64,000 nt of DNA, taken from contig CAMQGK010000637.1 in assembly GCA_947000775.1 (NCBI GenBank), positions 15,816,501 through 15,880,500 of the forward strand, in the 5' to 3' direction. Both the position numbers and the translations under genes were made by a program. Source of the DNA: Pterois miles. Taxonomy: Eukaryota; Chordata; Actinopteri; Perciformes; Scorpaenidae. This document shows, in pieces, positions 45,541 through 58,620 of this stretch; within the stretch, counting starts at the first letter, position 1; each line of letters starts with the position of its first letter. The notes under the pieces are model-generated. The model was given only the letters and a program-made list of their open reading frames with translations, ran no database searches and was not told where the DNA came from.

Positions 45541-46214
45541 TAGGGCTGTAAAACAATTAAAATATTTAATCTTGATTAATCACACATTCTTTATCTGTTC
45601 AAAATGTACTTAAAAGGGAGATTTGTCAAGTTTTTTATACTCTTATCAACATGGAAGTGGGCAAATGTTGTTTCATGCAAATGTATGTATAGATTTTTAA
45701 TATTTTAAATCAATTAACAACACAAAACAATGACAAATATTGTCCAGAAACCTTCATACAGGTACTGCATTTAGCTTAATATGCTCAAATCATAACATGG
45801 CAAACTGCCGCCCAACAGGAAACAACAGCTGTCAGCGTGTCAGTGTGCTGACTTGACTATGACTTGCCCTGAACTGCATGTGATTATCATAAAGTGGGCA
45901 TGTCTGTAAAGGGGAGACTCGTTGGTACCAACAGAACCCATTTACTTTCACATATCTTGAGGTCAGAGGTCAAGAGACCCCTTTCAAAATGGCTGTGACG
46001 GTTTTTCTTCTGCAAAATTTATCAGAAGTTTGGAGCGTTATTCAGCCTCCTTCCCAACAAGCTAGTATGACACAGATGGTACAAATGACTTCTTTAGGTT
46101 TTCTAGTTTCATATGATGTCAGTGTTAAAGTTGCATTAATGCATTAAAGACATTAGTGGCATTAACATGAATTTGTGTTCATGCGTTATTATTGTGTTAA
46201 CTTTGACAGCCCTA
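45541..46214 (+). mobile_element. dispersed family A, copy 3
   Basis: Starts TAGGGCTGTAAAACAATTAA and ends TTAACTTTGACAGCCCTA: near-intact TIRs around 674 bp. Direct orientation like 38868-39527, opposite to 42371-43001. Confidence 0.8.
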
Positions 46215-47498
46215 CTTTAAACCCATCAAAGCAGTGTTTATTCCTGAGATCTATCCATCCATCCATCCAGCCATATAGTAGTAAGCCAACATAAAACAGC
46301 AACATTTTTAGTATCACATCAAAAACCCATAGAAGTTACAGTGAGTCATATCTACACAAGAGATGACTTTAATTTTGAAATTAGAGGTCGTTGTCTCATT
46401 GTACTTCCTCCATCATTCAACTCTGCAACACAGGTCTGAATTAATTTAACTATAATTAAAAGTTTCAAATAACTGTGAAGAGTGGCAGGCGGGACAGCCG
46501 AAATCTGAGCGCATTCATTCATTTGATTACGGCTTCCTCAGGTAGAAAATACCTGTCAGTACAGTGAATCTGTTGATAAATGATATCATCACTACCACAA
46601 GAAAAGCTACAAAATAAAAGCAAAGCTCATTATCAAAATAAGCTATTTTGTGATGATGAGGAAACAAACCACTCATGGCCTCTCAGGCCCTCCTTACTCA
46701 CCTCTGCTGCGCCGACCATCTGCTGCATTTACTTTAGCTGGAATAACATGGACAAGCCACCTGCCTGACTACCAGAGGTGATGCTGTAACTCTGTTTGAT
46801 TCAAACTGTGTTCATTTGCAGTGTGTGAGTCAGTGCTATTCTCTGTGGCGTGCCACTGCTTGTTACGCCACAGGCGAGTTGATCGTCTTTAATGCCCACC
46901 AATCACTTGACACTCACAACTTTGTTGAGCTACAACATAAAATAAAATGAAGTCATGACTAAATAGCACACATACAGACAGTATCGTAATATGGTTTTAT
47001 TCTATAGGGGAAAGTGTATAGAACCAAACTAAAAATCCTCCTGTAAGATTTACATGTAACTAAAAGGGATCAATCAGACACCATTCTAGGCAAAGCGCAG
47101 TTTTACCAACAAAAATATTAACGGTCGGTGATAGATGTTTAAGGCTTGATCCTAAACCTTTTAAGGAAAAGCAACAATCGTCTCAAAATGCACACTACAG
47201 CTGAAATCCACACAGAGCCCAGTGTGCCATGGCATCTCCAGATTTCATGTGCTGTCTGACCAACAGTACAAAATCTGAAAATATTCAGTCTAAAATAATG
47301 TGAAAAAAGAGAAAAAAAACAGAAAATCTTTTGATTTTTGCTTGAAAAATGACCAAAATGATTGATCGCTGATCAAAAATCAGTCATGAATTGACAAATT
47401 TCGGCTCTAATCCGCACAGTGTCTTAAAGGTCAGTGTCAAAGATATCATCATTCTCATAATATTTATACATCATGAGTTGAAGTTACTTACATGCACC
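46215..47498. other. map3k13 5' intron, no feature seen
   Basis: AT-rich non-coding sequence apart from a short CCATCCATCCATCC run near 46252. No exon or repeat recognised. Confidence 0.4.
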
Positions 47499-47865
47499 AG
47501 GGCTGCAAAATTTTGAAAAATTATCTGACTGCGATTATTCTGTGATATTGAAAGTGCAATATAATTTACAAAATCAGAGGAAATTATCAATTTGACATCA
47601 TTATTCTCAATTTCATTGAAAAACTGATTGAAAAAAAAATGATTTTGGTGAGTGCAGAGATCTGTACCAAACAAAGATGTCTTCTTTAGTCTGTTGACTA
47701 TGATGTCTAATCCATCTCGGCAACACTACAATATTTAATTTAAAATGGTATTTTGACACAGATTTCACTTTTAACAACTATTGCCATTTCCTCCTCATCC
47801 TGCGATTTGAAAATTGCAGTATGCCATATTGCAAATTCAATAAAATTTTGATTAACTGTGCAACC
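47499..47865. mobile_element. dispersed family C, copy 2
   Basis: Begins AGGGCTGCAAAATTTTG and ends TTGATTAACTGTGCAACC. Shares internal blocks with 37053-37350. Hat-like left end; no ORF. Confidence 0.65.
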
Positions 47866-49439
47866 ATAACATCCACTACTTGTCCACGAAACCTGAGACA
47901 TTTTAAATCCAAACAATTGTGTTTAACATTTACTTACTTCAGACCTCATCTGAATTATTAAATCAGATACTGATGTCGTTACTCAGTTTTTAGAGGTTTA
48001 CGATGTCTAAAGGTGGTCTTTAGTCTTTAAACATTGCCAAAGTTTTGTCTCCATCAGCGGCACACAGTCAGCTGTCCATGTGTCCTGGTCCTCAAGTGCA
48101 GCAGAGCTGTAAACCACACTGGCTCAGCTCCGTTATACACACTCATTACTATTTCACCAGCAGCGGAACAACAGCACTGACAGCTCCTGTGTCCTCCGCA
48201 TTAATAAGAGAAACAGCACCATTGCAGCTTACCGTGGTTTACCTTTACAATCTGCCATCACATGCAGCGGCCAGGTATAGACACGCTGGCCCACACACAC
48301 ATCTATGATTACAGACACATAAATAAGACTTCCAGCTCTGATGCTGACATGTTCAGCTATGTGGCGATCATACTGTGTTTCATGAAATCGTGACAAACGC
48401 ACTGAAGGAAGAAGTAATCAAATCTAGCAGTCACCACAAAATCCTCTCCAATGAGAGTGATTGAAAATGTCACTTAAGTAAGTAAAAAAAACAATATCAC
48501 TGATAAAATGACACACATTTTACTTTCACCATCAGATGAAATCCTTGTCTAGATGAAGGCTTATAAGCCCTTCTTTTTTGTAGACATGCAAGGTTTTATA
48601 TGTGACTAGTTTTTAGATGTAAAAAAAAAATCAATCTGTTTTTTTATTCTTTAATTTGTTTCAGCATTGACAAACCTTTATGCTCATTCGATCTGAAGAT
48701 TGGCTAAAACTCTTCTGTAATCTTAAAACTTCTGATTTAATAAAAAAAAAAATGCCAGTTTTCTTGTGCTTTTGAAAGGTATTGAAAAAGTACTGAACCA
48801 GCAACCTCTAAACAAATCAATGTGATAAACGTGGACATAGTGCTGGTGCAATTAAACTGTCAATAAAAGCCTCTCTCAGCCACTATGACTGGCTCACGGT
48901 CTATTGTTGGCACAGCTACCGCCTATCACACACCAGAGACACACCAGAGACTTCAAGGAGAGGGGTTTCACCATGTTAGAAACCTGAATCAAACAGATTC
49001 ATTTCTCAGTCCTTGTTCACTTTCATGCAGCAGGGCAGTGAGCTGGTATTAAAGTTATACACTTATTACCTGTTCAGCTATATTACACTGCATCTTCAAA
49101 ATAATACAGCACTACTCTAGCCTGCAAAGCCAAAACACAACAGGCTTACAGTAGGGTAACTACATAAGAAATCAAAATAAAGTTAAGACCAGAATATTTG
49201 TTTTTACCATATTTCAAATAAGGCAACATATAAAATTGATGATAACGTAACTTCAAAAATAGATACTAAACAAAGCAAAAACCCAACTAACTATGAGAGC
49301 TAGGATAATCACATTAGCTGATATAGCCATGGCTAGCCTCCGTCAATGCTAATCATCTTTTCCTTTTGTTTCCAGTTGTTGACAAATATATAAATACTGT
49401 ATATAAATTTGCGTACGTGGTTATTATATTATATTTATT

Positions 49440-49590
49440 TAGTCTTTTGTTCAACATTTTATTTTGGTCTGTTATGTTTTTATTCTTTTATCTGGATGTT
49501 TGCACTATTTCAACTTACGTAAAGTACTTTGTAAATATGTTTAGATAAGTGCTATACAAATAAAGTTTCTTATTAATTATTATTATATAC
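49440..49590 (+). mobile_element. LINE 3' tail fragment
   Basis: AAGTACTTTGTAAATATG, AAGTGCTATACAAATAAAGT and an ATT repeat are the usual 3' ends of fish LINEs. No coding part remains. Confidence 0.5.
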
Positions 49591-49745
49591 ACACAGTATA
49601 CACATATACGCGCACATAGAGTATACAGTATGTATATACATATATACTGTATAGCTGTATATATCTACATATGGGCATACATATAGCACATATATACAGT
49701 ATACATACTATACTGTATATATATACATATATATACATATATAAA
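49586..49745. repeat. degenerate TATA/CATA-rich satellite-like tract
   Basis: Alternating purine-pyrimidine sequence (TATACACATATACGCGCACA and similar), many self-complementary pieces. Confidence 0.7.
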
Positions 49746-49861
49746 GCTAAAGTAGTCCTGCTAAAATTTAGCTGACCTACTATCAGCTTAGCAGAGTAAC
49801 AGTACGTTAAGTGCCATCTCAGCGTCCAACTGGGATTCACATGATTTGCAGAGGTTAACAT

Positions 49862-51094
49862 GCTTTCAAATCCTAATTTTAAATCCTCCTCATTGCCTGA
49901 AGACTGTCCGATGACAGATTGCTAATTTGGGTAGTACTGTATGTAGGCCTGTTGGGGTAAAATACAGTAATCTGCCTAAAGAGATGTAATGTTACAGTAG
50001 GACAACTTTAAAGCCTTTTTCTGTAATACCCTCTGCCTCTGTAGGGCAGTATATAGTGAAGCTTTATTTACTTATTTATGTATTGTAGGGGGATAATTAT
50101 ACCAACAGGATGTTTCCTTTATCTGAAATTACTTATATTTTTATTTTTACTGTACAAAAATCCTTGGTGATGTGCTAATGTGTTGTTAGCACTGTTTCAG
50201 CGCTTTCACTAAATGCGTTTTTGGTAATAACTACAATCCTATAAAATCACGCAGTCTAGAAGCAGCTGCGTTTGGATAAAATGGAGTAATTGGAAGGAGG
50301 AAGTCAAATGAGTCAGGGAAATACCTAAACTAATGAGACTAAATTAGTCTTGAGTATGTTGACTTAATGCACAAAGATAAACCTGTTTGGCTAAGACGGA
50401 TGATAGAAACAGAGCAGCCTGGCTCATTGGTTGGTTTTATAAAAGCAGGCATGGATGAGTGAGTCCTGCACACAACAACCACTGATTCGGAGAGACAGAT
50501 AATGCTTGTGAGATTACCGTGCTGAGCCCACCAACAACCCCACAGCCTGACCAATCCACGCTGACAGGAAATTACATAACAATGACTGTTCAACGCTCCC
50601 GCAGGATTCTGCCCGCTGCACCACAACAATCCATCTATCCTGGTTCCCTCTTTGTTATGGGTTAGACTGCAGGAGCAAACAGATGAGGAGCAGCACACAG
50701 AAAGCCTGGCTGTGCCGTCCTCCCTCCCAACTCACCTGGTAATCCCAAGCGTGATTTATGGGATTGCGTGCAGAGCTATAATGCAGAACACAGCAGCCAG
50801 TCTTAGATAACATAAACACTGTTATGAAGGCTCGCCAAACCTTCTTGCTTCTAATTATTTCACTAAAGAGAATTACAGAGGTGGGAAGAAATGAAAACAT
50901 GCTGGGATGTCATGTTCACAAACACCTCCACCTTCCACTGCGATGGACAGAGGATGTAAGGAAGTGTGTGGCTGCAGTGGGTGTCAGGCTGTGGAAGTCT
51001 GCCTGAGATTACTACAGTGTAGCTGGGGGTGTGTGGTGCTGCTGCTGGCTTGGGTTAGCGGTTAGACAAATATGTGAGGAGGTTACATGTACAG
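49862..51094. other. map3k13 5' intron, no gene seen
   Basis: Mixed composition without obvious transposon marks. Could hold conserved non-coding elements, which cannot be judged from one sequence. Confidence 0.3.
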
Positions 51095-51390
51095 GGCGGT
51101 GCAGTGGTTAGCACCGTCGCCACATGGCAAGTCGCACGTTAGAATCTGGCTTGGGACTCTTCTGTGTTTGCATGTTCTCCCTGTGTTAGCGTGGGTTTTC
51201 TCCAGGTTCTCCGGCTTCCTCCCACAGTCCAAAGACATGCAGGTTAATTGATGACTCTAAATTGCCCGTAGGTGTGAATGTGAGCGTGAATGGTTGTCTG
51301 TGTCTATTCTTCACTGTGACGGACTGGCGACCTGTCCAGGGTCAGCCTTCGCCCAACCCCTTACAGGATACGTGGTTGAAGATGGATGGG
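51095..51390 (+). repeat. ubiquitous teleost interspersed repeat, copy 2
   Basis: GGGCGGTGCAGTGGTTAGCA, GCATGTTCTCCCTGTGTTAG, CCGGCTTCCTCCCACAGTCC and CGACCTGTCCAGGGT are shared with 1450-1822, opposite orientation. Confidence 0.75.
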
Positions 51391-54300
51391 TGTTTACGTG
51401 TACGAGTCTGCAGGGAACACTGCCATAGTATAGAAAACACACCACCAGATGCATAAAACTTTTTTATGCAATCAGAACAGTGTCAGGCTACATATACATT
51501 ATGCACATAGTTTGCTTGTTGTTTAGGCTTCCTGCTGCTGCAGTTCAACATTAGTTTTGGTCACGTGGTGCCTGCTGCACATTCACACCTTGTGACTGAT
51601 TTAAGGAAATCATCCCAATATTGCATAAGACAAACATAACATAACAGTGCATCCCTTCACATATTATTCTACAGATGCACACATCAGAGGTCAAAGATAC
51701 TGCAAACCACACACACGAGCACACACACTCGCAGCCTTTATGACTTGTGCATGTGCTCTGGTTCTTGGTCCTCCACTCGTGTGTGTTAATATGCTCCCCA
51801 TGAGGCGCTGCAGGCTGTGGTAATTATAGAAGCACAGCTAGCAGACGCATCACAAGAGAGAAGTACATTTAAAGCCATGTGCAGTTGCGGGAATACAGTT
51901 CATGTATACACAAAACATTGTAGATGGTTGTAAAGGAATTAATCATCCACATTAACTGCATTTTGATTAAAATTTCACATGTAAAATGGGTCTGCTGTGA
52001 AGGTTTATCATGGTGTTCGGCCACATTTAATATAAATAAATGCATAATTCTTCGATATATGACTGTGGAAACATGAGACACAGAGCGCTCGCCAACATTC
52101 ATCCACCATTACTCCAGGAAGTATTATATTAGCAGCACCAAGCACGCTTAGGGTTCAACAATGTCCCCTCACAAAACTGTAATACCCTTGCCCAAATATA
52201 AAGACACATTGGGCTTAACCCACATCAGCAGAATCACAATCTTCAAACGGGCTGACCAGCAGAGCGTCTGACTGCGAGCGTGTCCATTAAACCTTTTGGC
52301 AAATGACAAGTCTGTCTCCAAGAGAGCCAACAGAACAGAGGGGGCCCGGAAGATGGAGGCTGCTTCCTTTCTTAATCAAGCTGAGTTGCCGTTATTGGCA
52401 TTTAGTGGTCTGATATAGATGTGAGGCGTGCCAGGAGGGCTCTCGGTGTGACAAGCTGGCCCTGTGTGTGGCGCTCAGTACGCTGAGGATGGGATGGAGG
52501 CAGGAGCTCAGACAGCGTCATTACAGAAATGTCAGTCAGAAGGAGGAAGAGGAGGAGAGGTCCTGGGGGAGGGGAGGAAGAGAGGGAGGGAGGGAGTATG
52601 ACGATACAGACAGTGAGGACGAGAGGAGGAAGAGGGCAAGACATTCATGTTCACATCCTTCAGCCCAACATTTGTTGTTTGGCTTGTTCCACTCCACTGC
52701 CCTTCAATGACCGAGCTGCACGCGATGTGACCACTCAGCACATAAACCATACTGTATGTGTGACCTCTATTTTTAACCGCCGTCAGGCATTCACTGTAAA
52801 CCACACACGCCTGAAACACAATATATTGGATTTTCTTTTTACTAAACCTGACATGATGAATTTTGACTCTTAGATCCTCTCTCTCTAGACCCGCTTTTTT
52901 GTTTTTGCCGTCACTTTTCAGACCCTGAGGTTTCCCATTGGGTCCAGAAGCTAACTCTCATATTTGAGGAGCTGGAGCCAGAGAACGTTTGATATTTGCT
53001 TTATAATTGGCAAACTGTTGACAATTAGCTGTTTCAGTAATAGTTGGGTGTAGTTTGACAACATATTACTGTGAATTAAAGTGCATATAACATTTCATAA
53101 TGTATCTCCTCTAATTTGTGCCACATTGTGTACTAGTTACCTGAAAACTGCATTTGATGGAAAACAGTCCAAATTTGGCACTCAATCAACAACTATCGAT
53201 ACCGTCGATGTCAATTTTCTAAAAAAAATACGCTAGCAATGTTGGCTAAACAGTTAAAAGAAATATAATAATTAATTAAAAAGCAGAGAAAATCTAATCT
53301 TGTTGGTTAATGGTTAATAATCGGCAAAAAAAAAAATCTAAATTAGCATCCCTAGAGAGAAATTTTGTTTTGTTTGACTGTATAAATGAATCAGTGAATT
53401 GAGTTTACACAACTACAGAAAAAAACTGCAGACTCAGAGAGGTGTTTTCAGTCATTCAGTTGTGATTAGTTGTAATGACGGCATCAAAGCTGGCATCAGA
53501 GTGATGGGCATGTCAATCAAACAGTCTGTATACGTCAACGCCGTCCTGAGAGGAAGTCTACTCAACCAAAAGTGAAAACAGCTGTCGGGGTGAACCATGG
53601 GCGTGTATGGGAGTAACTAATGTAGACAAGAGAAATCACTCACTCCAATACATAACCTTTCTAATCAAATCAACAGCACGTTTTTCACATTACTGCCATC
53701 ACAGTTGCAATGGATCTGCAGCACACCACTGATGACACATAAAAAACAAACGTTAAATGTTGTTTCATCTCATGAAACACAGAATGAGCTTATTCATTAA
53801 GCCTGATGGGACGTGACACTGACTGGAGTCACTACTATAGGCTATAAATGTGACCCAAAACAAACAAGCTGAGTCTCCGGGGTTGGGATTACAGCGATGA
53901 CACCAGCTGCAAGGCTACACTGCTGCTGTCGCCACACATGTCAATTACATAAATACAGCTTCCTGTCTCTATGCCCCCCCCCCCCCACTCTGACGCTCTG
54001 CTTCACATGGTGCTCAAAAGCTCAGATGTGCAGGTACTCTCCTTGACACCTCGACAAACACCACGTTGCCATACAACAGCAACAATGACAGGATCACCAG
54101 GGTGACCCACATCTTCAAGCAGAGGTGATTTGAGCGTTGAAGCACTTGAAGGAGAGCGGTATTCTACATTTTTGTCTACAAATCCCATGAAAAGAAACAA
54201 GCATGTGTTAGTACGTCTTTCAGCACACTTCCTATTCATTTCTACTGACGATGTAAATCATTGGGTTAAAAATGAATTCATATTATAAAGGCACTACGTG

Positions 54301-54600
54301 TGAGATTGGCAGCATTTCTATTGCCTCTGCACAGATCTCAACATGGCAACAGCTGAGTCGGCGGCTCATAGCTAACAATGCTAACAGTGCTAAGCAACGG
54401 AAGCAATGGTGACAGTGATAACAGTGTTCATCTGAGGGGGAACTAGGTGGGTGCTACGCTGCTGCAACGGTGCTGTCGGTCGGGACGGCATTTCAGCTGT
54501 AACTGTATGGGAGCAGTGTAGAGTGGAGATTGTGAGCTAGCCTGTGAGGCATGCTAACATAAACCAATATGCACTAAAAGCATGCACAGCCAGCCTGGCT
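51391..54600. other. map3k13 5' intron, no gene seen
   Basis: No exon recognised. A C13 run lies at 53974-53986 and a GA-rich stretch near 52540-52640. The last 300 bases look like another decayed repeat. Confidence 0.3.
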
Positions 54601-54625
54601 ATGTCAACAAAGGCATAGACCCATA

Positions 54626-55379
54626 GGCCCTGTTCAGACCTGGCGTTAACATACGTCCTGAGTGATCAGATCACAAGTGGACAGCTTCAAGTACGTCTGT
54701 TCACACCTAGCATTAGAATGCATTTCCACACGTGTCTTTAATAACCACTTGTGATCTGATCTCATTTCCCCGCGCTATATGAAAATAAACGTAGTAAAAA
54801 CAACACTAATACAGCAAACGCTGTGACATAATATTACAGGAATGTCAAGTAATAGCCAACAAATTTGAGATTACCAAGATTACCAGATAACAGTGGGGTT
54901 CAGAGCTTCAGAGAGCCGAGGATGAGAGAGTGCAATCGGGCTCAGAGCAAAGCACTGTAACAAACATCATCTCCGACAGTATGATAAAAATGCACTTTGC
55001 GTGCCTAGGTCTGATAGTCTGTAGACTATGTAGCCTATAAATAAGATATGTTCTAATAAAATACAGTTGTACTGACAGGACACAGTAGAGCACAGAAGCC
55101 ATTTCCATGTTGTAAGGGAGACAAGCGCTCACATCTTCCTGTCTATTCACATCAGGAGTGCAGATCAGCGGGATATCAGTTGAGTAGGTGGTCCTTAATA
55201 TGGCCCAGGAATCATTCACGTACACACTGCTAAAAGAATGTGGCCATACGTGGCCCAGACCACCTCTGAATGTGGTCTAAAAGATCGGATCTCAATGCGT
55301 GTTCACACCTGTGCTTAGAGCTGTCCACCTGTGATCCGATCACTGAGGAAGCATGTTAATACCAGGTCTGAGCAAGGCC
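54626..55379. mobile_element. foldback MITE with ~90-bp inverted arms
   Basis: Left arm GGCCCTGTTCAGACCTGGCG, GATCAGATCACAAGTGGACA. The right arm, reverse-complemented, reads GGCCTTGCTCAGACCTGGTA, GATCGGATCACAGGTGGACA. The paired arms extend about 90 bases with few mismatches. No ORF. Confidence 0.8.
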
Positions 55380-56529
55380 GATGTAAAGACTATATCTTTA
55401 CATATCAAATAGCTGTTTTTTACTATATTAATGCTCTGGATATCGTGTAGAGCACCACACAACAGAAATACATACAGTAGATTCTTTATTAAAAGAGGTT
55501 CAGTAATCTTCTTAGAGCTGAGCACTGTAGTTTTTTTAAAATAAAATGTTACTCATGTGAGAATAATAGTGCATTTGTTGGGGACTAGTTTCAGTCGCGG
55601 ATTAATACACTTTTGGTGTGCTAGTGAGTATTTTCTGCACTAGGATGGTGTATGTAGGGCAGAGTAAAAAATAAACTACAGGGCCCACATTTGTGGTAAT
55701 AAAGGAACCAAACTGTGAAATTTCATTCCATTTGGTGTTCAATGTAAAAGCTCTCCTTTTATAAAAAGATCGTCGCACATAAAAGGGAGCTTCAAAAGGC
55801 AAAACTGGCCCACATTAGTAGCTGCTCACGTTTGCTCTAAACCTGGCGTCTCTTAGTTAAGAACACCTAGGAGGTGTAGCTTTCAACGCGTTGTTAGCGG
55901 GGACCACATTTGGCTGATTGGTGCCGAGCGTGTAACCTGTAACTGCACCACCGACGGGCAGCAGTTACAAGAGAGGCACAGCCATCAGTAACTCACATGG
56001 ACACTTACTGGAAATGTCGCACTCAGCACAATGAGGGTGGAACACAATAGCGCAGCCGTGACAGTACACAGCAACCAGCGCTCACACATGTAACGCTCTC
56101 CACCGCTGACTGACTGTCAGAGCATGTGGGACAGAAATGAACTGTTGTGACATGAAGTCTTCATGAAAGACAGATGAATGATCGTCTCTGATCTGTGTCA
56201 GATGGTCAGTGAGAGCTGCTCACAGAGAGCATGCAGGGTGAGATGATACCAGTCCCACATCCGACACAGCACACGTCGCCAGTTTATTAGGACCGCCTCG
56301 TTAAAACTAACGCAGTCTAACAACAACAGTCCTGTAATAGGGTGTCGTTTTTGTTTCGTGGAGGTGTTGATTTAACTTTTTGATCTGCAGTTTCTGACAG
56401 AGGTGTGGACTAACGACAGATTCAACTCATGAATCTTGTGACTTTCCCTCCACTTGACAAAATCCAAAACGTTTATAATAACTTTAACATCAATGACTTC
56501 CAGTTTTTTAACATTTTCCTTGTACACCT

Positions 56530-56880
56530 TCAATGATTAATCGATTAGTTATCAACTATTAAATCAATCGCCAACTATTTTGATAATCAATCAATCGCTT
56601 TGAGCATGAGTGAGCATAAGTAAGACAAGAAGTCTAAATTCTCTGATTCCAACTTCTTATTAGTGAAGATTTTCTGATTTCTTTACTCCTCTATGACAGT
56701 AAACTGAATATCTTTAAGTTGTGGACAAAACAAGACATTTGAAGACATCATCTTGGGCTTTGAGAAACACTGACGGACGTTTCACTATTTTCGGACATTT
56801 TAGAAACCAAACAATTAAATAATCGAGGAAATGATCTACAGATTAATCGACAATGAAAACAATAGTTAGTTGCAGCCCTA
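56530..56880 (-). mobile_element. hAT-like TAGGGCTGCA element
   Basis: On the minus strand starts TAGGGCTGCAACTAACTATT and ATCGATTAATCTG-like blocks; the other end has GATTAATCGATTAGTTATC. About 350 bp, non-coding. A fragment of the same family is at 9956. Confidence 0.7.
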
Positions 56881-56954
56881 TTTCCTTGTAATGACTAACA
56901 CATTATGTGAGTTGGAAGGAAACACTTGTGGCTCATCAGAAACTCAAGTCATAA

Positions 56955-57277
56955 GTCACAAGTCATAGTCAAGTCAGTACACTGACACACTGACAGCTGT
57001 TGTTGATGGTTTGGTTTCAGTTTGCTATGTTATGATTCGAGCATATTTTAATGCTAAATGCAGTAACTGTGAGAGTCTCTGGACAATATTTGTCATAGTT
57101 TTGTGTTGTTAATTGATTTCCAATAATACATATATTCATAGGTTTGCATAAAGCAGCAGTATTAAACACTTGACATTTCCCTTTAAGGTACATTTTGAAC
57201 AGATAAATGTGCAATTAATTTGCAATCATAGATAATCATGCAATTAATCAATGAAATATTTTAATTGACTGACCTAG
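56955..57277 (-). mobile_element. dispersed family A, truncated copy 4
   Basis: GTCATAGTCAAGTCAG, CACTGACACACTGACAGCTG and ATTGATTTCCAATAATA are shared with 42371-43001, same orientation. Only about half of the element is present. Confidence 0.7.
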
Positions 57278-58041
57278 TCCATACAAAAGCTGAACATTAT
57301 AGCATTCATGGAGGTAGGATGTACTGCAGGGTTGTTGTATTAGACTGTATTAGTTTAGACAAACTAGTAACAGAGTGTATGCACCATATAACAGGAAATA
57401 CTACTACTACAACTACCTACAGAGTGGAGGACACATGTTACATTGAATCAGAGCCACTTTTTTCTAAGCAAGATCTTTTTTTACTCTTTGTTTAGCCACG
57501 TAGTCTAAAATACTAAACAATTTAGAGTAGCATCTTACTAAAAAACAAACACCTCTCCACCACCCACCACTATAATTTAGCCTCCTCTTCTCTCAACACA
57601 GCAGCCTGTAATTTCCTGCTTCTCCTGGTTAAAACAGACAAGGAAAGAGTCTTTTCTTGTTCACCATTCAACAAGACTGTCCTCCTGGTTACATAATGAA
57701 AGCGAAAAATAACTAACATTTAAGTACTTGTATGCGCAGAGCTCAACGCCAGCTGTTTGAGCCTCAGTGACTCAAAGTGCAGCTGCAGCCTGTCTCTGCT
57801 GACAGCTAGCTCGGTGTTATAGGTGTTGATTTGTGGCCGATAAACAGTATAAACGGGGGTTCAACAGTCCACCGTCGTCGCGTTAATGCTCACAGACCGC
57901 AGCTCCGCTGACAGCTGACACTTCGCTTCATCCCACCATCAAAACAAACTGTTTCACGTCAAACTATGAAGACGTGAAGGGTTATAACGTCCCTACAACG
58001 CTGCGTTTCTCGATAAAATCACACAAAACGGAGAATATTAC

Positions 58042-58078
58042 CGTTTAGCTGCGCTGGGTCCCTCCGAGATGTCCGACT

Positions 58079-58118
<40 letters not shown>
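58042..58118 (-). other. map3k13: candidate non-coding first exon of map3k13
   Basis: On the minus strand a (GA)n tract leads into CAGTCGGACATCTCGGAGGG and ends AAACG|GTAATA, a plausible donor. The distance to the next candidate exon would be about 14 kb and to the coding exon about 27 kb. No other minus-strand gene lies below to use it. Confidence 0.35.
58080..58118. repeat. (CT)n microsatellite
   Basis: About 19 CT units, within the presumed promoter/first exon. GA on the transcribed strand. Confidence 0.95.
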
Positions 58119-58121
<3 letters not shown>

Positions 58122-58230
58122 CCATCTATTTATTATCCAATCAAATGGTCTGGTCTTGTGAGCTTTCTACGTCACTTCCGGACACTCTCTGGCCCGTACA
58201 CCTGTAAACCCGGTGACACGTTATCAGAGA
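58119..58230 (-). promoter_or_regulatory. map3k13: putative map3k13 promoter
   Basis: Read on the minus strand: CCGGAAGTGACGT (58169-58181), an ETS site fused to a CRE half, then an inverted CCAAT box (GATTGGATAAT) and an AATAAATAG TATA-like element, then the (GA)n tract. Flanking 57700-58200 is CpG-richer than the rest. The order and spacing suit minus-strand transcription. Confidence 0.5.
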
Positions 58231-58620
58231 TCGTCTATTATAAAGACGAGTCCTTTCTCGGTCACTTTTGCTTTTTTATTTATTTTTTTATTTTTTAATT
58301 TATTTTTTTATTTTTACAACCAGAACAGCAGGGACAGCTAACAGAGATGAGACCTAAGCTGCAAAGACTTGGAATGGAAATGGAATGGAAATTCATTTGA
58401 CGTTTCATGTTATGGCATTTAAAATATAGAAAAGTAAATAAAAAAAGCTTGAAAGACATTTTTTTAGTGTTTTATTGTTGAAGTAGAAAATGCACAACAT
58501 TTGGCAAAGTGATACACCATCAGCTCTTTAGAAAACAGAGCACACAATGTAAACAGAATTATAACCTAATATAAGACAAAACAAATTTTTAAAAATGAAT
58601 TTATATAGCTAATAACTTTA

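Noticed and set aside
49583..49861. 92-codon Tyr/Ile-rich minus-strand frame
   Set aside because: Produced by the TATA/CATA repeat tract and not conserved-looking.
52468..52873. Frames of 80-114 codons on both strands
   Set aside because: GA-rich low-complexity sequence, overlapping open frames on both strands and no recognisable domain.
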